From Streptomyces sp. f51 (GTDB taxonomy: Bacteria; Actinomycetota; Actinomycetes; Streptomycetales; Streptomycetaceae), in the NCBI RefSeq assembly GCF_037940415.1, contig NZ_CP149798.1:930001-994000 (forward strand): 64,000 nucleotides of DNA, in the 5' to 3' direction. Every line of letters starts with the position of its first letter. Positions within the stretch are counted from its first letter, which is position 1. The notes under the pieces were generated by a model that saw only the letters and a list, made by a program, of their open reading frames with translations, was not told where the DNA came from and did no database searches. Made by a program: the position numbers and the translations under genes. This document shows positions 1 through 9,400 of this stretch, piece by piece.

Positions 1-1217
1 TCGCCGGTGCTCCCGTGGATCTCGCGCGCGAGATCGGTGAACCGGTCCCGGACGACGGCGCTGTCCAGGGGCTGGTCACCGCCGGGACCGAACACCTTCG
101 GGAAGTGGTCGGGCTGGATGCGGCCGAGGGCGACATTGGCGTCGGTGACCGTCAGCGGACCGCCGTTGCGGTAGCAGGCGGGCCCCGGGGCGGCGCCGGC
201 CGAGTCGGGGCCGACGCGGTAGCGGGAGCCGTCGAAGTGGAGCACCGATCCACCGCCCGCTGCGACGGTGTGGATGTCCAGCATGGGGGCGCGCAGCCGG
301 ACCCCGGCGATTTGGGTGGTGAAGGTCCGTTCGTACTCTCCGGCGAAGTGGGAGACGTCCGTGGACGTGCCGCCCATGTCGAAGCCGATGACGCGGTCGT
401 GGCCCGCGAGCTGCGACATGCGGGCCATGCCGACGATTCCGCCCGCGGGTCCCGACAGGACGGCGTCCTTGCCGCGGAACTGGCCGGCCTCGGCGAGTCC
501 TCCGTTGGACTGCATGAACATCAGCCGTACGCCCCGGAGTTCGGCGCCGACCTGCTGGACGTAGCGGCGCAGCACCGGCGACAGGTAGGCGTCGACGACG
601 GCGGTGTCACCGCGCGGGACCAGCTTCATCAGCGGGCTGACCTCGCTGGAGAGGGAGACCTGCGGGAAGCCGACACGTGTCGCCAGCTCGCCCACGGCCT
701 GTTCGTGGGCGGGGTGGAGATGGCTGTGCAGGCAGACCACGGCGACCGCGCGGATCCCGTCGTCGTACGCCTCCTGGAGGGATACGGCGAGGGCGTCCAG
801 ATCGGGGGCGCGCAGGACGGTGCCGTCGGCGGCGATCCGTTCGTCGACCTCGATCACCCGCTCGTGGAGCGGTTCGGGAAGTTCGATCGCGCGGGCGAAG
901 ATGCTGGGGCGGTTCTGGTAGGCGATGCGCAGGGCGTCGCGGAAGCCCCGGGTGATGACGAGGAGCGTGCGCTCGCCCTTGCGTTCCAGGAGGGCGTTGG
1001 TCGCGACGGTGGTGCCCATGCGGACGGCGTCGACCCGGGCGCCCGCGGCGTCCCCTTCGGCGTCGAGGAGTTCACGGACGCCCGCGACGGCCGCGTCGGC
1101 GTAGCGGGCCGGGTTGTCGGACAGCAGCTTGTGGGTGAGCAGCCGGCCGTCGGGACGCCGCGCGACGATGTCCGTGAAGGTCCCGCCCCGGTCGACCCAG
1201 AACTGCCAGCCTGTCAC
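1..1217 (-). CDS. Hydantoinase/5-oxoprolinase family protein (HyuA-type), 3' end outside window
   Basis: The visible N-terminal 405 or so residues match the HyuA/OplA family of ATP-dependent amidohydrolases, which open hydantoin or 5-oxoproline rings in the cytoplasm. Seen: the N-terminal phosphate motif DRGGTFTD near residue 9, a second [10 protein letters not shown] stretch, and the GP-A-GG loop around [10 protein letters not shown], all of the actin-like ATPase fold. The GTG start at 1217 is chosen because GGGGAA lies just upstream and the 24-bp gap to cvnC fits an operon. Substrate cannot be told from this half. It sits where conservons normally carry cvnD, which is unusual. The family call is firm; the choice between hydantoin and 5-oxoproline is open. 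Confidence 0.85.
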   Translation of the reverse strand, partial: MTGWQFWVDRGGTFTDIVARRPDGRLLTHKLLSDNPARYADAAVAGVRELLDAEGDAAGARVDAVRMGTTVATNALLERKGERTLLVITRGFRDALRIAYQNRPSIFARAIELPEPLHERVIEVDERIAADGTVLRAPDLDALAVSLQEAYDDGIRAVAVVCLHSHLHPAHEQAVGELATRVGFPQVSLSSEVSPLMKLVPRGDTAVVDAYLSPVLRRYVQQVGAELRGVRLMFMQSNGGLAEAGQFRGKDAVLSGPAGGIVGMARMSQLAGHDRVIGFDMGGTSTDVSHFAGEYERTFTTQIAGVRLRAPMLDIHTVAAGGGSVLHFDGSRYRVGPDSAGAAPGPACYRNGGPLTVTDANVALGRIQPDHFPKVFGPGGDQPLDSAVVRDRFTDLAREIHGSTG

Positions 1218-1241
1218 GTCTGTTCCCCGTTTCCGCCCAGC

Positions 1242-1637
1242 TCAGAGCGCCCTGAGGCCGCTGATCACGTCGCGCAGAATACTCTCGTCCGGCAGTTCGG
1301 CAGGGGGTACGGGACGTGTCACATGGACCATTTCGTCATCCACCAGGTCCCCGATCAGGACCCGCACCACACCGATGGGCAGATCGAGTCCGGCCGCGAG
1401 TTCGGCGACCGACTGGGGGACGCCACGGCAGAGTTCGACGATGTCCACGTGTTCCGGGGACAGCGAGTGGTCCGCCTCGGGGTCCTCGGCGTGCTGTTCC
1501 GTGACCACCAGCGCGATGAGGTCGAGGCGGTGCTGGCCCGCGCTGGTGGTGCGCCCGCGGGTCATGGCGTACGGGCGGACCACTGGTCCCGCCTCGTCGT
1601 CGAACCAGTGGCCTCTTCCCTGACCGTCTCCGCTCAT
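1242..1637 (-). CDS. cvnC: CvnC-like DUF742 protein of a conservon
   Basis: A 131-residue DUF742 protein with the usual winged-helix-like core: the segment around SVAELAAGLDLPIGVVRVLIGDLVDDEMV is typical of the family, and the C-terminus ends LRDVISGLRAL as in other CvnC proteins. In Streptomyces conservons, CvnA, B, C and D are reported to form a membrane-associated complex likened to eukaryotic GPCR signalling. It lies 9 bp after cvnB on the same strand, so it is almost certainly co-transcribed. Its exact biochemical role is not known. Confidence 0.93.
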   Translation of the reverse strand: MSGDGQGRGHWFDDEAGPVVRPYAMTRGRTTSAGQHRLDLIALVVTEQHAEDPEADHSLSPEHVDIVELCRGVPQSVAELAAGLDLPIGVVRVLIGDLVDDEMVHVTRPVPPAELPDESILRDVISGLRAL

Positions 1638-1646
1638 GCCATCCCA

Positions 1647-2087
1647 CTACCCGCCCGAGGGCAGGTCGGTACGCGGACTGGCGGCCAGATGCGCGCCGAC
1701 TCGCTTGACGAGAAGGGTCATCTCGTACGCGACCTGGCCCACATCGGACTCGGCGTCCGAGAGGACGGCGAGGCAACTGCCGTCACCGGCGGCCGTGACG
1801 AACAGGAAGGCCTCGTCGAGTTCCACGACGGTCTGGCGGACGCTGCCTGCCTCGAAGTGCCGGCCGACGCCCTTGGCGAGGCTGTGGAAGCCGGAGGCGA
1901 CGGCGGCCAGGTGTTCGCTGTCCTCCCGGGTGAGGTCCTTGGAGGCCCCGGTGGGAAGGCCGTCGCCGGAGAGCACGATCGCCTTGTTGATACTGGCGAC
2001 GCGGTCCACCAGTTCGTCGAGCAGCCAGTTCAGCTCGCCGGACCCGTTGCTGGTCGCGGCGGGCCCTGCGGCCTTCGGTGCGGTCAT
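1647..2087 (-). CDS. cvnB: CvnB-like roadblock/LC7 domain protein
   Basis: A 146-residue protein with one roadblock/LC7 domain (about residues 15-110). The pattern NWLLDELVDRV, then a VLSGDGLPTG turn and the central SLAKGV helix is the standard CvnB signature. Family members bind small GTPases (CvnD) and the CvnA sensor. The ATG overlaps the cvnA stop codon as ATGA (2084-2087), indicating translational coupling. No cvnD is visible downstream, so its usual GTPase partner must be elsewhere or absent. Confidence 0.94.
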   Translation of the reverse strand: MTAPKAAGPAATSNGSGELNWLLDELVDRVASINKAIVLSGDGLPTGASKDLTREDSEHLAAVASGFHSLAKGVGRHFEAGSVRQTVVELDEAFLFVTAAGDGSCLAVLSDAESDVGQVAYEMTLLVKRVGAHLAASPRTDLPSGG

Positions 2088-5023
2088 CGACCGTCCCCCT
2101 TTGTCGTTCCTCGTGCTGAGCTGTCCTGGGCCTGGTCGCCCTCGGCGTTCTCTTCGCGGCCGCGCTGCCAGCCACGCTGGAGCGAGGCCATGCGGCTGCG
2201 TACTTCGTCGGCGTCCCGTTCGGCCGGGTCGGAGCCCGCGCCGCCGCGGCCGTTGCCGCGTTCGGCGAGCCGCGCGGGTCCGTCCTTCAGCTGCGGGGCC
2301 AGATTGGCCTGCCGGACACGCCGGGGCAGCGGGGCCGTACCGGACGCCGTCTCCCCCGCCGCGGTGTCGCGGCGCGTGGTCGTGTCGTCGGGACCCGCGG
2401 TGGCCGCCGTGGTGCGGGTGCGCCGTGACAGAGCCGGGGTGTCACCGTGGCCGGTGCCCTCGTGGCGACCGGGGGTCCGGGACGTTTCGGGTGCCTCGTG
2501 GAGAGCGGGTGTGCCGAAGGCCGCGCGCGGACCGGTGGGACCGGAGCGTTCACCGCCGTGCCGGGCCGAGGCGGCGGATCGCTCGCCGCGCCGCTGGGGC
2601 AGTGGCTTGGTGCCTTCGCCGGGTGTACGGCGTTCGCGGTGGTCCGCGCTCTCGCCCGGCTCCGGGTCCCGCACCGGTTCCAGGTCCTGGGCCGTGCCCT
2701 CGTCCACCTGGTCGCGCCACGACCTGACCCCGGTGACGGGACGGCCGTGGGAGCTGACGAGCTTGGGCGCCCGGCGTCGCGGCAGCGGGACGGGCGCGGT
2801 GCCGGGGAGGTCGTCGTCCGCCGGGCGGGCGGGGTCGTCGCTGTCACCGTCCTGCCGGCGCGGCCCGGCGGGAACTCCGGCGATGGAGCGCCTGGGGCGG
2901 AAGAGCCCTCCGCGTTCGCTGTCGTCGTCGCCGAGGGCGCCGGGGAATCCGGTGAGCGTGTCCAGGTCGACGGGCGAGTCCAGCTCGACGGGGCCGTCGA
3001 GGACCGAGGCGGGCAGACCGGGAAGCCGCGCCGACGACTCGGTGAGGGGCGCGCCACGCCGTTCCTCGGTCTCGCGCTGCTTGGCGGGCAGGGTGCGGTC
3101 GAGGCGGAATCCGATGCCGTTGGTGTCCGGGACGTCGTCGGTGAGCAGTGCGTCCGGCATGAACACGACCGCGGTGGTTCCACCGTACGGGGAGGGCTGG
3201 AGCGAGACGCGGACGTTCTGGCGCTGGGCGAGCCGGCTGACGACGAACAGGCCGAGCCGGTCGGTGTCGGAGAGCTCGAACTCGGGGGTCTCGGCGAGCC
3301 GCAGGTTGGCGTCGAGCAGCGCCTCCGCCGTCATGCCGAGGCCGCGGTCGTGGATCTCCAGGGTGAAGCCGTTGGCGACGCGTTCACCGACGACGTGTAC
3401 GGCCGTATGCGGCGGCGAGAACACCGTCGCGTTCTCCAGCAGTTCGGCCACGAGGTGGGTGACGTCGGCGACGGCGGGGCCCGTGATGGCCACGCGCGGT
3501 AGCCGGCGTACCTCCACGCGCTCGTAGTCCTCGACCTCGGCGACGGAGGCGCGGACGATGTCCATGAGCTGGACGGGTTTGCGCCACTGCCGGGACGGCG
3601 CCGCGCCGGACAGGATGACGAGGCCCTCGGCGTGGCGGCGCATGCGGGTGGTCAGGTGGTCGAGGCGGAACAGGTCCGCCAGTTCGTCGGTGTCCTCGGT
3701 CCTGCGTTCCATGGTGTCGAGGAGGGTGAGCTGCTTGTGCAGCAGGACCTGGCTGCGGCGGGCGAGATTGACGAAGACCTCGGACACGCCTTCGCGCAGT
3801 TCGGACTGCTTGACGGCGGCCTCGACGGCGGCGCGCTGAAGGGTGTTGAGGGCCTGGCCGACCTCACCCATCTCGTTCCTGTCGTATTCGAGGCGCGGTA
3901 CTTCGGTCTCGACGTCGACCTGTTCGCCCGCGGAGAGCCGGCGCATGACGCTGGGCAGCCGTACACCGGACGCCTCGTGGGCCTCCATGCGCAGCCGGCG
4001 CAGGTCGCGGATGAGGCTGCGGCCGATGCGCACGGACATGAACAGCGAGATCAGCAGGGCGATCAGGCCGATCACGCCCGCGCCGACGGCCTGGAGGACG
4101 ACGCCCATCGCCACAGGCCGGACGCGGTCGCGGTAGTGGTCGCCCGCCCGGTCCTCGAGTTCGCCGAGCTCGGCGAGTACGTGTCCGGCCGCGCTGTCCC
4201 AGCTCTTCGCCGTGACCCCGCTCGGCATGCCGGTCGTCGAGGCCGCGACGGCCCGCTCGGCCGCGCGCAGCGGCCCGGTGCCGGCGTTGCCCCAGTAGCG
4301 CTCGAAGCGCGTGCGGTCCGGGGAGGGAAGGAGCGGCAGGCTGATGTCGTAGAGCAGTGTGCGCTGGGCCACGAGGTCGGAGACGTCGCGGAGTTCGTCC
4401 CGGGTGACGCGGCCGTCGACCAGCGCGGAGCCGAGAAGCGCGTCCTCACGGGAGAGGAGTTCGCGGGCGCGGGACACGTTGACGAGGGCGCGGCCCTCCT
4501 TGTCCAGCTCCACGTCGTCGACCACGTGCAGGTTGGCCAGCAGGACGTAGCACGGATCGATGAGACGGTCGTAGAGGCCGAGGGCCTGGGCACGGTCGAA
4601 GGTGCCGTCCCCGACGCCGCTGCGCAGCGAGGAGATCCCGTCGACGGCGTCGAGGAGCGAGGTCAGGCGCTCCGAGGTGCCCGCGCCGAGTTCCTTGCGG
4701 ACGCCCTTGTCCCTGGAGTTCCTGAGGACCTTGGCCAGGACGCGGTCCGTGGCGGCGCGGCTGCGCTTGAGCGCGGCGAGCCCGTCGGACGCACGCGGAT
4801 CGGCCAAGTAGACCAGTGTCTGGCGGCGTTCCTGCTGAAGGACCCTGACGGTGTCCTCGGTCGGGTAGCCGATCTTCTTCACGACTTCGGAGACACTGAA
4901 GAGCTGACTGGCCTCACGTCCCGTGAGCACGGTGGCGAAAGCCCAGATCCCGGTCAACGACACCAGGGGAACGAGGAGCAGCGCCACAATCTTCCGGCGG
5001 ATGGACTTCCCGCGAAAGCGCAT
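2084..5023 (-). CDS. cvnA: CvnA-like nitrate/nitrite-sensing-domain histidine kinase homologue
   Basis: A 979-residue membrane sensor. From the ATG at 5023: N-terminal membrane segment (about 12-33), an extracytoplasmic helical NIT-type sensor domain (about 40-290), a second membrane segment (about 300-325), a HAMP-like linker, and a GHKL ATPase domain with N-box ELLENATVFS (about residue 525) and G1 box DRGLGM (about 558). About 300 C-terminal residues are Pro/Arg/Gly-rich and probably disordered. There is no obvious phospho-accepting H-box, as in other CvnA proteins. The start is set by GGGGGAGG just upstream; the frame stays open for another 212 codons but has no better ribosome site. First gene of the conservon operon. 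Confidence 0.92.
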   Translation of the reverse strand: MRFRGKSIRRKIVALLLVPLVSLTGIWAFATVLTGREASQLFSVSEVVKKIGYPTEDTVRVLQQERRQTLVYLADPRASDGLAALKRSRAATDRVLAKVLRNSRDKGVRKELGAGTSERLTSLLDAVDGISSLRSGVGDGTFDRAQALGLYDRLIDPCYVLLANLHVVDDVELDKEGRALVNVSRARELLSREDALLGSALVDGRVTRDELRDVSDLVAQRTLLYDISLPLLPSPDRTRFERYWGNAGTGPLRAAERAVAASTTGMPSGVTAKSWDSAAGHVLAELGELEDRAGDHYRDRVRPVAMGVVLQAVGAGVIGLIALLISLFMSVRIGRSLIRDLRRLRMEAHEASGVRLPSVMRRLSAGEQVDVETEVPRLEYDRNEMGEVGQALNTLQRAAVEAAVKQSELREGVSEVFVNLARRSQVLLHKQLTLLDTMERRTEDTDELADLFRLDHLTTRMRRHAEGLVILSGAAPSRQWRKPVQLMDIVRASVAEVEDYERVEVRRLPRVAITGPAVADVTHLVAELLENATVFSPPHTAVHVVGERVANGFTLEIHDRGLGMTAEALLDANLRLAETPEFELSDTDRLGLFVVSRLAQRQNVRVSLQPSPYGGTTAVVFMPDALLTDDVPDTNGIGFRLDRTLPAKQRETEERRGAPLTESSARLPGLPASVLDGPVELDSPVDLDTLTGFPGALGDDDSERGGLFRPRRSIAGVPAGPRRQDGDSDDPARPADDDLPGTAPVPLPRRRAPKLVSSHGRPVTGVRSWRDQVDEGTAQDLEPVRDPEPGESADHRERRTPGEGTKPLPQRRGERSAASARHGGERSGPTGPRAAFGTPALHEAPETSRTPGRHEGTGHGDTPALSRRTRTTAATAGPDDTTTRRDTAAGETASGTAPLPRRVRQANLAPQLKDGPARLAERGNGRGGAGSDPAERDADEVRSRMASLQRGWQRGREENAEGDQAQDSSARGTTKGDGR

Positions 5024-5447
5024 GGCCTCCCCCAGCTCGACCCCCTCAGGCCGGGGGCACACATGTGCGTCAACAAACGGCGTGAGCCTACTACTGACTC
5101 GGAGGTAACTCGAAGACCCGTCCGGAGCGTGGTCCGGGCCCGACGGGGAACGAGACATGGGGAGTTGTCCGTTCATTGGGGGAGATTGCGCCCCTCGATA
5201 CGGCACTTGGGGCCTGATCCCATCGGATCGGGGAACTTTGTCAGTTGGCTGAAATTCTTCGTTCGGCGGGAATCTTCGGGACAGTTCGTTCGTCTGTCTG
5301 TACGGGAATTGAGGGCGGAATCGGCCACAGGCGCCGCATGCCGCGCTCAGTCGGCGTAAAAGAGCGCAAGCCGGGCAGCCACTGGGGGGCGGGGGTCGCA
5401 GGACACCCGTGCGAGAGGACTGCTGGGCGGTGGGGAGTGACAAGTTG
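5024..5447. other. Divergent intergenic region, cvnA / small membrane protein
   Basis: 424 bp between two divergent genes, so promoters for both must lie here. It is less GC-rich than its surroundings, especially 5221-5310. A GGGAACTTT stretch at 5231-5239 resembles the -35 element of ECF sigma factors, but I could not pair it with a convincing -10. No hairpin or short gene was found. Confidence 0.5.
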
Positions 5448-6083
5448 ATGGGCACGGCGGAGCGGAGCGGATCACCCGCTGCTGAAGTCGCGACACGGAA
5501 GGCGGCACAACTGGCCACCCGGGCGCCGGACGACGGCATGCGGGCGGCGAAGGGCGGTCGTCCGGACGCGCGGTCGGCGACGGACAGGCCCGGCACGGCG
5601 GACCTCCAGGACACCACCCCGGAAAGGGGCGGCCGAGCCGAGGAGAAGGGCGCTGCCACGAACGGATACGAGGAGCACGAAGAACGGGCGTACTACCGTC
5701 CGTTGTGGATCGAGGAGCCCGCGCGCAGGCGCCGGCTGCCCGACCCGGTGCGCACGTCCGCCGTGCGCGCGGTGCTGATCATCTCGGTCACGCTGATTCA
5801 GGCGGTGGTGGCCTTCCTGTGCACGGTGACGGAGTCCTGGCTGGCCTTCCCGATGGTCCTCAGCACCATAGGCAGCACGGTCGTCGCCACCTGGGCCGCG
5901 CTGGACGTCTGGGTGACGCGCCAGGTGTGGAATCAGCGCAACGGCGTGGTGTCGGTGCCGAGCAGCACGGCGCGGGCGCTGCGGCGCGAGCGCCGCAGGG
6001 CGAGGCGTCAGGCGCGGATCGCCGCGCGGGCCCAGGAGCGGATAGGCAGGCGGGGCGGGGCCGGGCAGTTGTCGCACTCGTAG
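5448..6083 (+). CDS. Conserved-type small membrane protein of unknown function
   Basis: 211 residues; I do not recognise a named family. The first 95 residues are charged and low-complexity. A hydrophobic pair follows (about 107-128, AVLIISVTLIQAVVAFLCTV, and about 132-155), making a two-helix hairpin, then a very Arg-rich tail (RRERRRARRQARIAARAQ) likely facing the cytoplasm. The ATG at 5448 is preferred over an in-frame ATG 39 bp upstream because GGGGAG precedes it. It is divergent from cvnA and convergent with the MukB-like gene, with a hairpin between the last two. Function unknown; a regulatory link to the conservon is only a guess. Confidence 0.75.
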   Translation: MGTAERSGSPAAEVATRKAAQLATRAPDDGMRAAKGGRPDARSATDRPGTADLQDTTPERGGRAEEKGAATNGYEEHEERAYYRPLWIEEPARRRRLPDPVRTSAVRAVLIISVTLIQAVVAFLCTVTESWLAFPMVLSTIGSTVVATWAALDVWVTRQVWNQRNGVVSVPSSTARALRRERRRARRQARIAARAQERIGRRGGAGQLSHS

Positions 6084-6435
6084 CGGAGCGGCAGCCCTGT
6101 GCGCCTCGGCCATTCCGGCGCGGGGTCGTTTCAGGGCTGCCGGCCGCATCGACGACTGGTGGCGGGCTCCCTCGGGCAACCGGACCATGTCCGGCTCGCG
6201 TTGCGGGAGCGAACGGAATCCGGCCCCGATCGTGGCGGGCCGGCCGCTGCCGGCTCGATCCGCCGAAGCCGGATGTAACGGCTTCGGCGGACAGAGCGCG
6301 GGGGTCGGACACTTTCTCCGCCGCGACTGCTTCGTGAGAGAGAAGGACACGGGGACGAGCACGTGGTGATGGGGCGGGGAACCGCGCGGCCGACGGTCGC
6401 CGGCACGCGATTCCCCCTCCCCCACGACGGTGTCG
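6084..6435. other. Convergent intergenic region with one terminator hairpin
   Basis: 352 bp between the convergent 5448-6083 and 6436-11070 genes. The only structure seen is the perfect hairpin at 6260-6290. No fourth condensin/Wadjet gene (JetD-like) is encoded here on the minus strand, which is the place it would normally occupy. Confidence 0.7.
6260..6290. terminator. Bidirectional hairpin terminator
   Basis: Perfect 11-bp inverted repeat (arms 6260-6270 and 6280-6290, CCGCCGAAGCC and its complement) with a 9-nt loop, between convergent genes. No U-tract, as is usual in Streptomyces. Confidence 0.75.
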
Positions 6436-9400
6436 CTACGGGGTGACCGGCGCCGGGCGCTTGTACATCCGGGTCGCGGTGATCTCGGTGTGCACGGTCT
6501 CCCCCGCGGCGGCCTCACGCGGCAGGCCGGGCCGCAGATGTTCCTCCACGCTGATGTACTTCAGCCCGGCCCGAAGGTCGGCGTCGTTGCGCAATCGGAT
6601 GACAAGGGGGAACTCGGCGAGCGCGGTCGTGTCGAACAGGCCGGTGGTGTAGAGGAGTTGGACGCCGAGCGCGTCCGAGACGGCCCGCTGGAGCTCCAGC
6701 AGATAGGTCGCGTTGGCGCGCCCGATCGGGTTGTCGAGGAACAGGGTGCCGGCGTGGCGGTGCTTGTCACGGCCGCGGTCGTTGCTGCGCAGCGCCGCCA
6801 TCGTGCAGTACAGGGCGATGGCCGCGGTGAGCAGCTGGCCGCCGGAGAAGACGTCGCCCATCTGTCCGACGGGGACTCTTTCGGCGCGCAGCACGGCGTC
6901 CGGCTTGAGGATCTCGACGGCGACACCCTTGGGCTGAAGTGCGGCGCCGACTCCGCGCAGCAGCAGCGACATGCCGTCACGCCGCATGTCGGAGTTCTTC
7001 TTGACCGCTGCGCGGGTGGCCTCGTCCACGACCTCGCCGAGCCGCTCGGTGAGGGTGGCCTGGTCGGGCTCCTCGAAGCGGATGCGCAGGAATTCCTGTC
7101 CGGACCACTCCCCCAGTCCTTCCGGCAGCCTGGACAGCCGCTGGGCGGAGCGGAGGGTGGCGAGGGACGACTCGACGAGCCCGCGCAGCCGGTCCACGAT
7201 CGAGTCCCGGTTGCGCTCCAGCTGGGCCAGTTCGTCCGTCAGTACACGCAGCCGGGGTGCGAACGCGTCCGCCCACTTCTGCGCGTGCTCGGGCAGGGAG
7301 GAGGCGGGGAGTTCGCGGATCTGCTGCCGGGCGGGGGTGCGCACCTGCTCGTAGCGCGTGGAGTTGGCGTGGCGTACGAGGATGTCGCTCGCCTCGCGGA
7401 CGGCGGCCTCGGCCGTGGTCAGGTCGGTGGCGCAGCCGCGCAGCGAACGGCGGCTCTCGGCGGCGGAGTTGCGTGCCTCTTCGAGGGTGCCGGGGTAGGG
7501 CTCGGGTTCGTCCTGCTCCTCGTCGGCGTGGTCGCGGAGCAGGTCCCTGAGCAGGGCGGACACCTCGTCGAAGCCGCCGGCCGCGTCCTCTGCGGACCGA
7601 TGGGCGTCGAGGAACTCCGCGTGTGCCTCGCGGGCCTGGTTCAACGCCTCGGTGCGGGAGGTGAGTTCGGTGGTGGCGGTGCGCAGCAGGGTCTGGGCCT
7701 GCTCGGCGTCGCCCGGAACGAGTTCTTCCGCCAGCTCGGTGTGCGTCTCGCCTTCCTCGGGGGCGTGCCGTTCGGCCTCGCCTCGCAGTCGGCCGAGCTG
7801 TTCGCTCGCGGTCGACATCCGGGTCTCCAGGAGCTGGACGAGTTCCTCGGCGCGAGCCGCGGCGGCCTGCCGGGAGGGGCCGTCCGAGCCGTCCGGTGAC
7901 TCAAGGAGCTGTCCGGCGCGGGTGCGGACCTTGTTGCTGAGGCGGTCCAGGTCGGCGAGCGCCGCGGTCTCGTCGCTCTCGGCCCGGGACTGCTCGGCTC
8001 GCAGGTCGGCGCCGACGCCGACCTTCTCGTAGAGCTGTGAGGCGGCTCGGTACGCCTCGCGCAGGGCGGGCAGCGAGGCCTTGGCCGGGGCCGTCCCGTC
8101 GTGGGTCACCTCGTCGGGGGCGCCGGCGATCTCCGCGCGTTCGGCGCGCAGCGCGCGGGCCGTGCGGCGGGCGTCGTCGGCGGCGCGCTGGGTGGCCCGG
8201 CGGTCCTCGTCGGCGGCGCGGGCTCGCTCCAGGCACACCTGGGCGTGGGCCTCCGACTCGGTCGCCTCGTCGGCGAGTTCACGGAGCTTGACCTGCCATC
8301 CGGCGCGTTCGCGCAGCCGGAAGGCGAGGCCGGCGAGCGCGTCGGCCGCACGGCGTGCCTTCTGCGCGGCCTCCTGTCGCTCGTCGCGTACGTGGGCGGC
8401 TTCGGCCGCCGTCTCGTCGGCCTCGGCGCGGACGGTGCGGGCCTCGGCGAGCTCGGCCTCGGACTCCTCCGCGAAGGCACGCGCGTCATGGGCGGCCGTG
8501 GCCAGCTCGGCGAGCCGCCCGGCGGGGCAGCCGGTGCGCCAGGACGCGAGGCGCGCGGCCAGTTCGCGGTCCTTGCCGAGGCGGGCGGCGAGGGTGCGGA
8601 TCTCCTCGTCCCGGCGGCCGGTCCTGGCCCGCAGCGTCTGACGCTCCTCGTCGGCGGCGTGCTCGTCGTGCATGGCCGGGTTCGGCGGGACGAGGAAGAC
8701 CCCGCCGTCGTCCGTGTCGGCGGCCGGGGTGGGGGCGAGCAGGGCGGCGGCCGTTCCGACGGCGACCGTCGAGCGGGGCAGCAGGGCGGCGTCGCCGAGG
8801 ACCTCGCGGGCCCGGGCGTGGGTGTCCGGGTCGGTGATGATCACACCGTCGACGAGTTCGGGCCGGGCGGCGAGCACGCGCGCGTGGTCGACGGGGTCGA
8901 CGGCCTGGGCGAGGTAGCGCCATCCGGGGAGCGCGGGAATGCCGTGCTCGCCGAGGTACTCGACGGCGGCGAGGACGTCCGGGCCGGGGGGCAGCAGTCC
9001 GCCGTCGCCGAGCGCCCCGAGGATGCGGGCGTCGTCGGCCGCGGCGGTGCGCAGGTCGAAGAGCTGCCGTTCGGCGGACGCGACGGTGTCGTCGAGGAGT
9101 CCGCGGAGTTCGTCGGCGTACCGGTCGAGTTCCTCGGGAGTCAGGGGCGCGCCGTTCGACGGGGCGGCGGGGCTGTCCGACTCCTCGTCGCGTCGGGGCT
9201 GCGGAACGATGCGGGGGGTGTCGGCGCCGGGCAGGCTCAGCAGCTCCGCGAGCCGTTCCTCCTGCGCCAGGGCCTCGGCCGTGCGCCGCTCCGCTTCGTG
9301 GGAGCGTTCGGCCGCCGTCGCCGCGTCGGCCGCGCGGGCGGCCGTCAGCTCGGCGCGGGACTCGGCCGACGCCGCCTCTCGTGCCTGCTCGGCGGCGCGG

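Noticed and set aside
15..3527. Very long plus-strand open frame opposite the conservon
   Set aside because: It is antisense to cvnABC, has no recognisable domain or ribosome site, and its openness follows from GC-rich codon bias of the real minus-strand genes.
5448..6435. A JetD-like nuclease gene completing a Wadjet operon
   Set aside because: The gene here is on the opposite strand, only 211 residues, with two membrane helices and no topoisomerase-like motif; nothing else is encoded in the gap.
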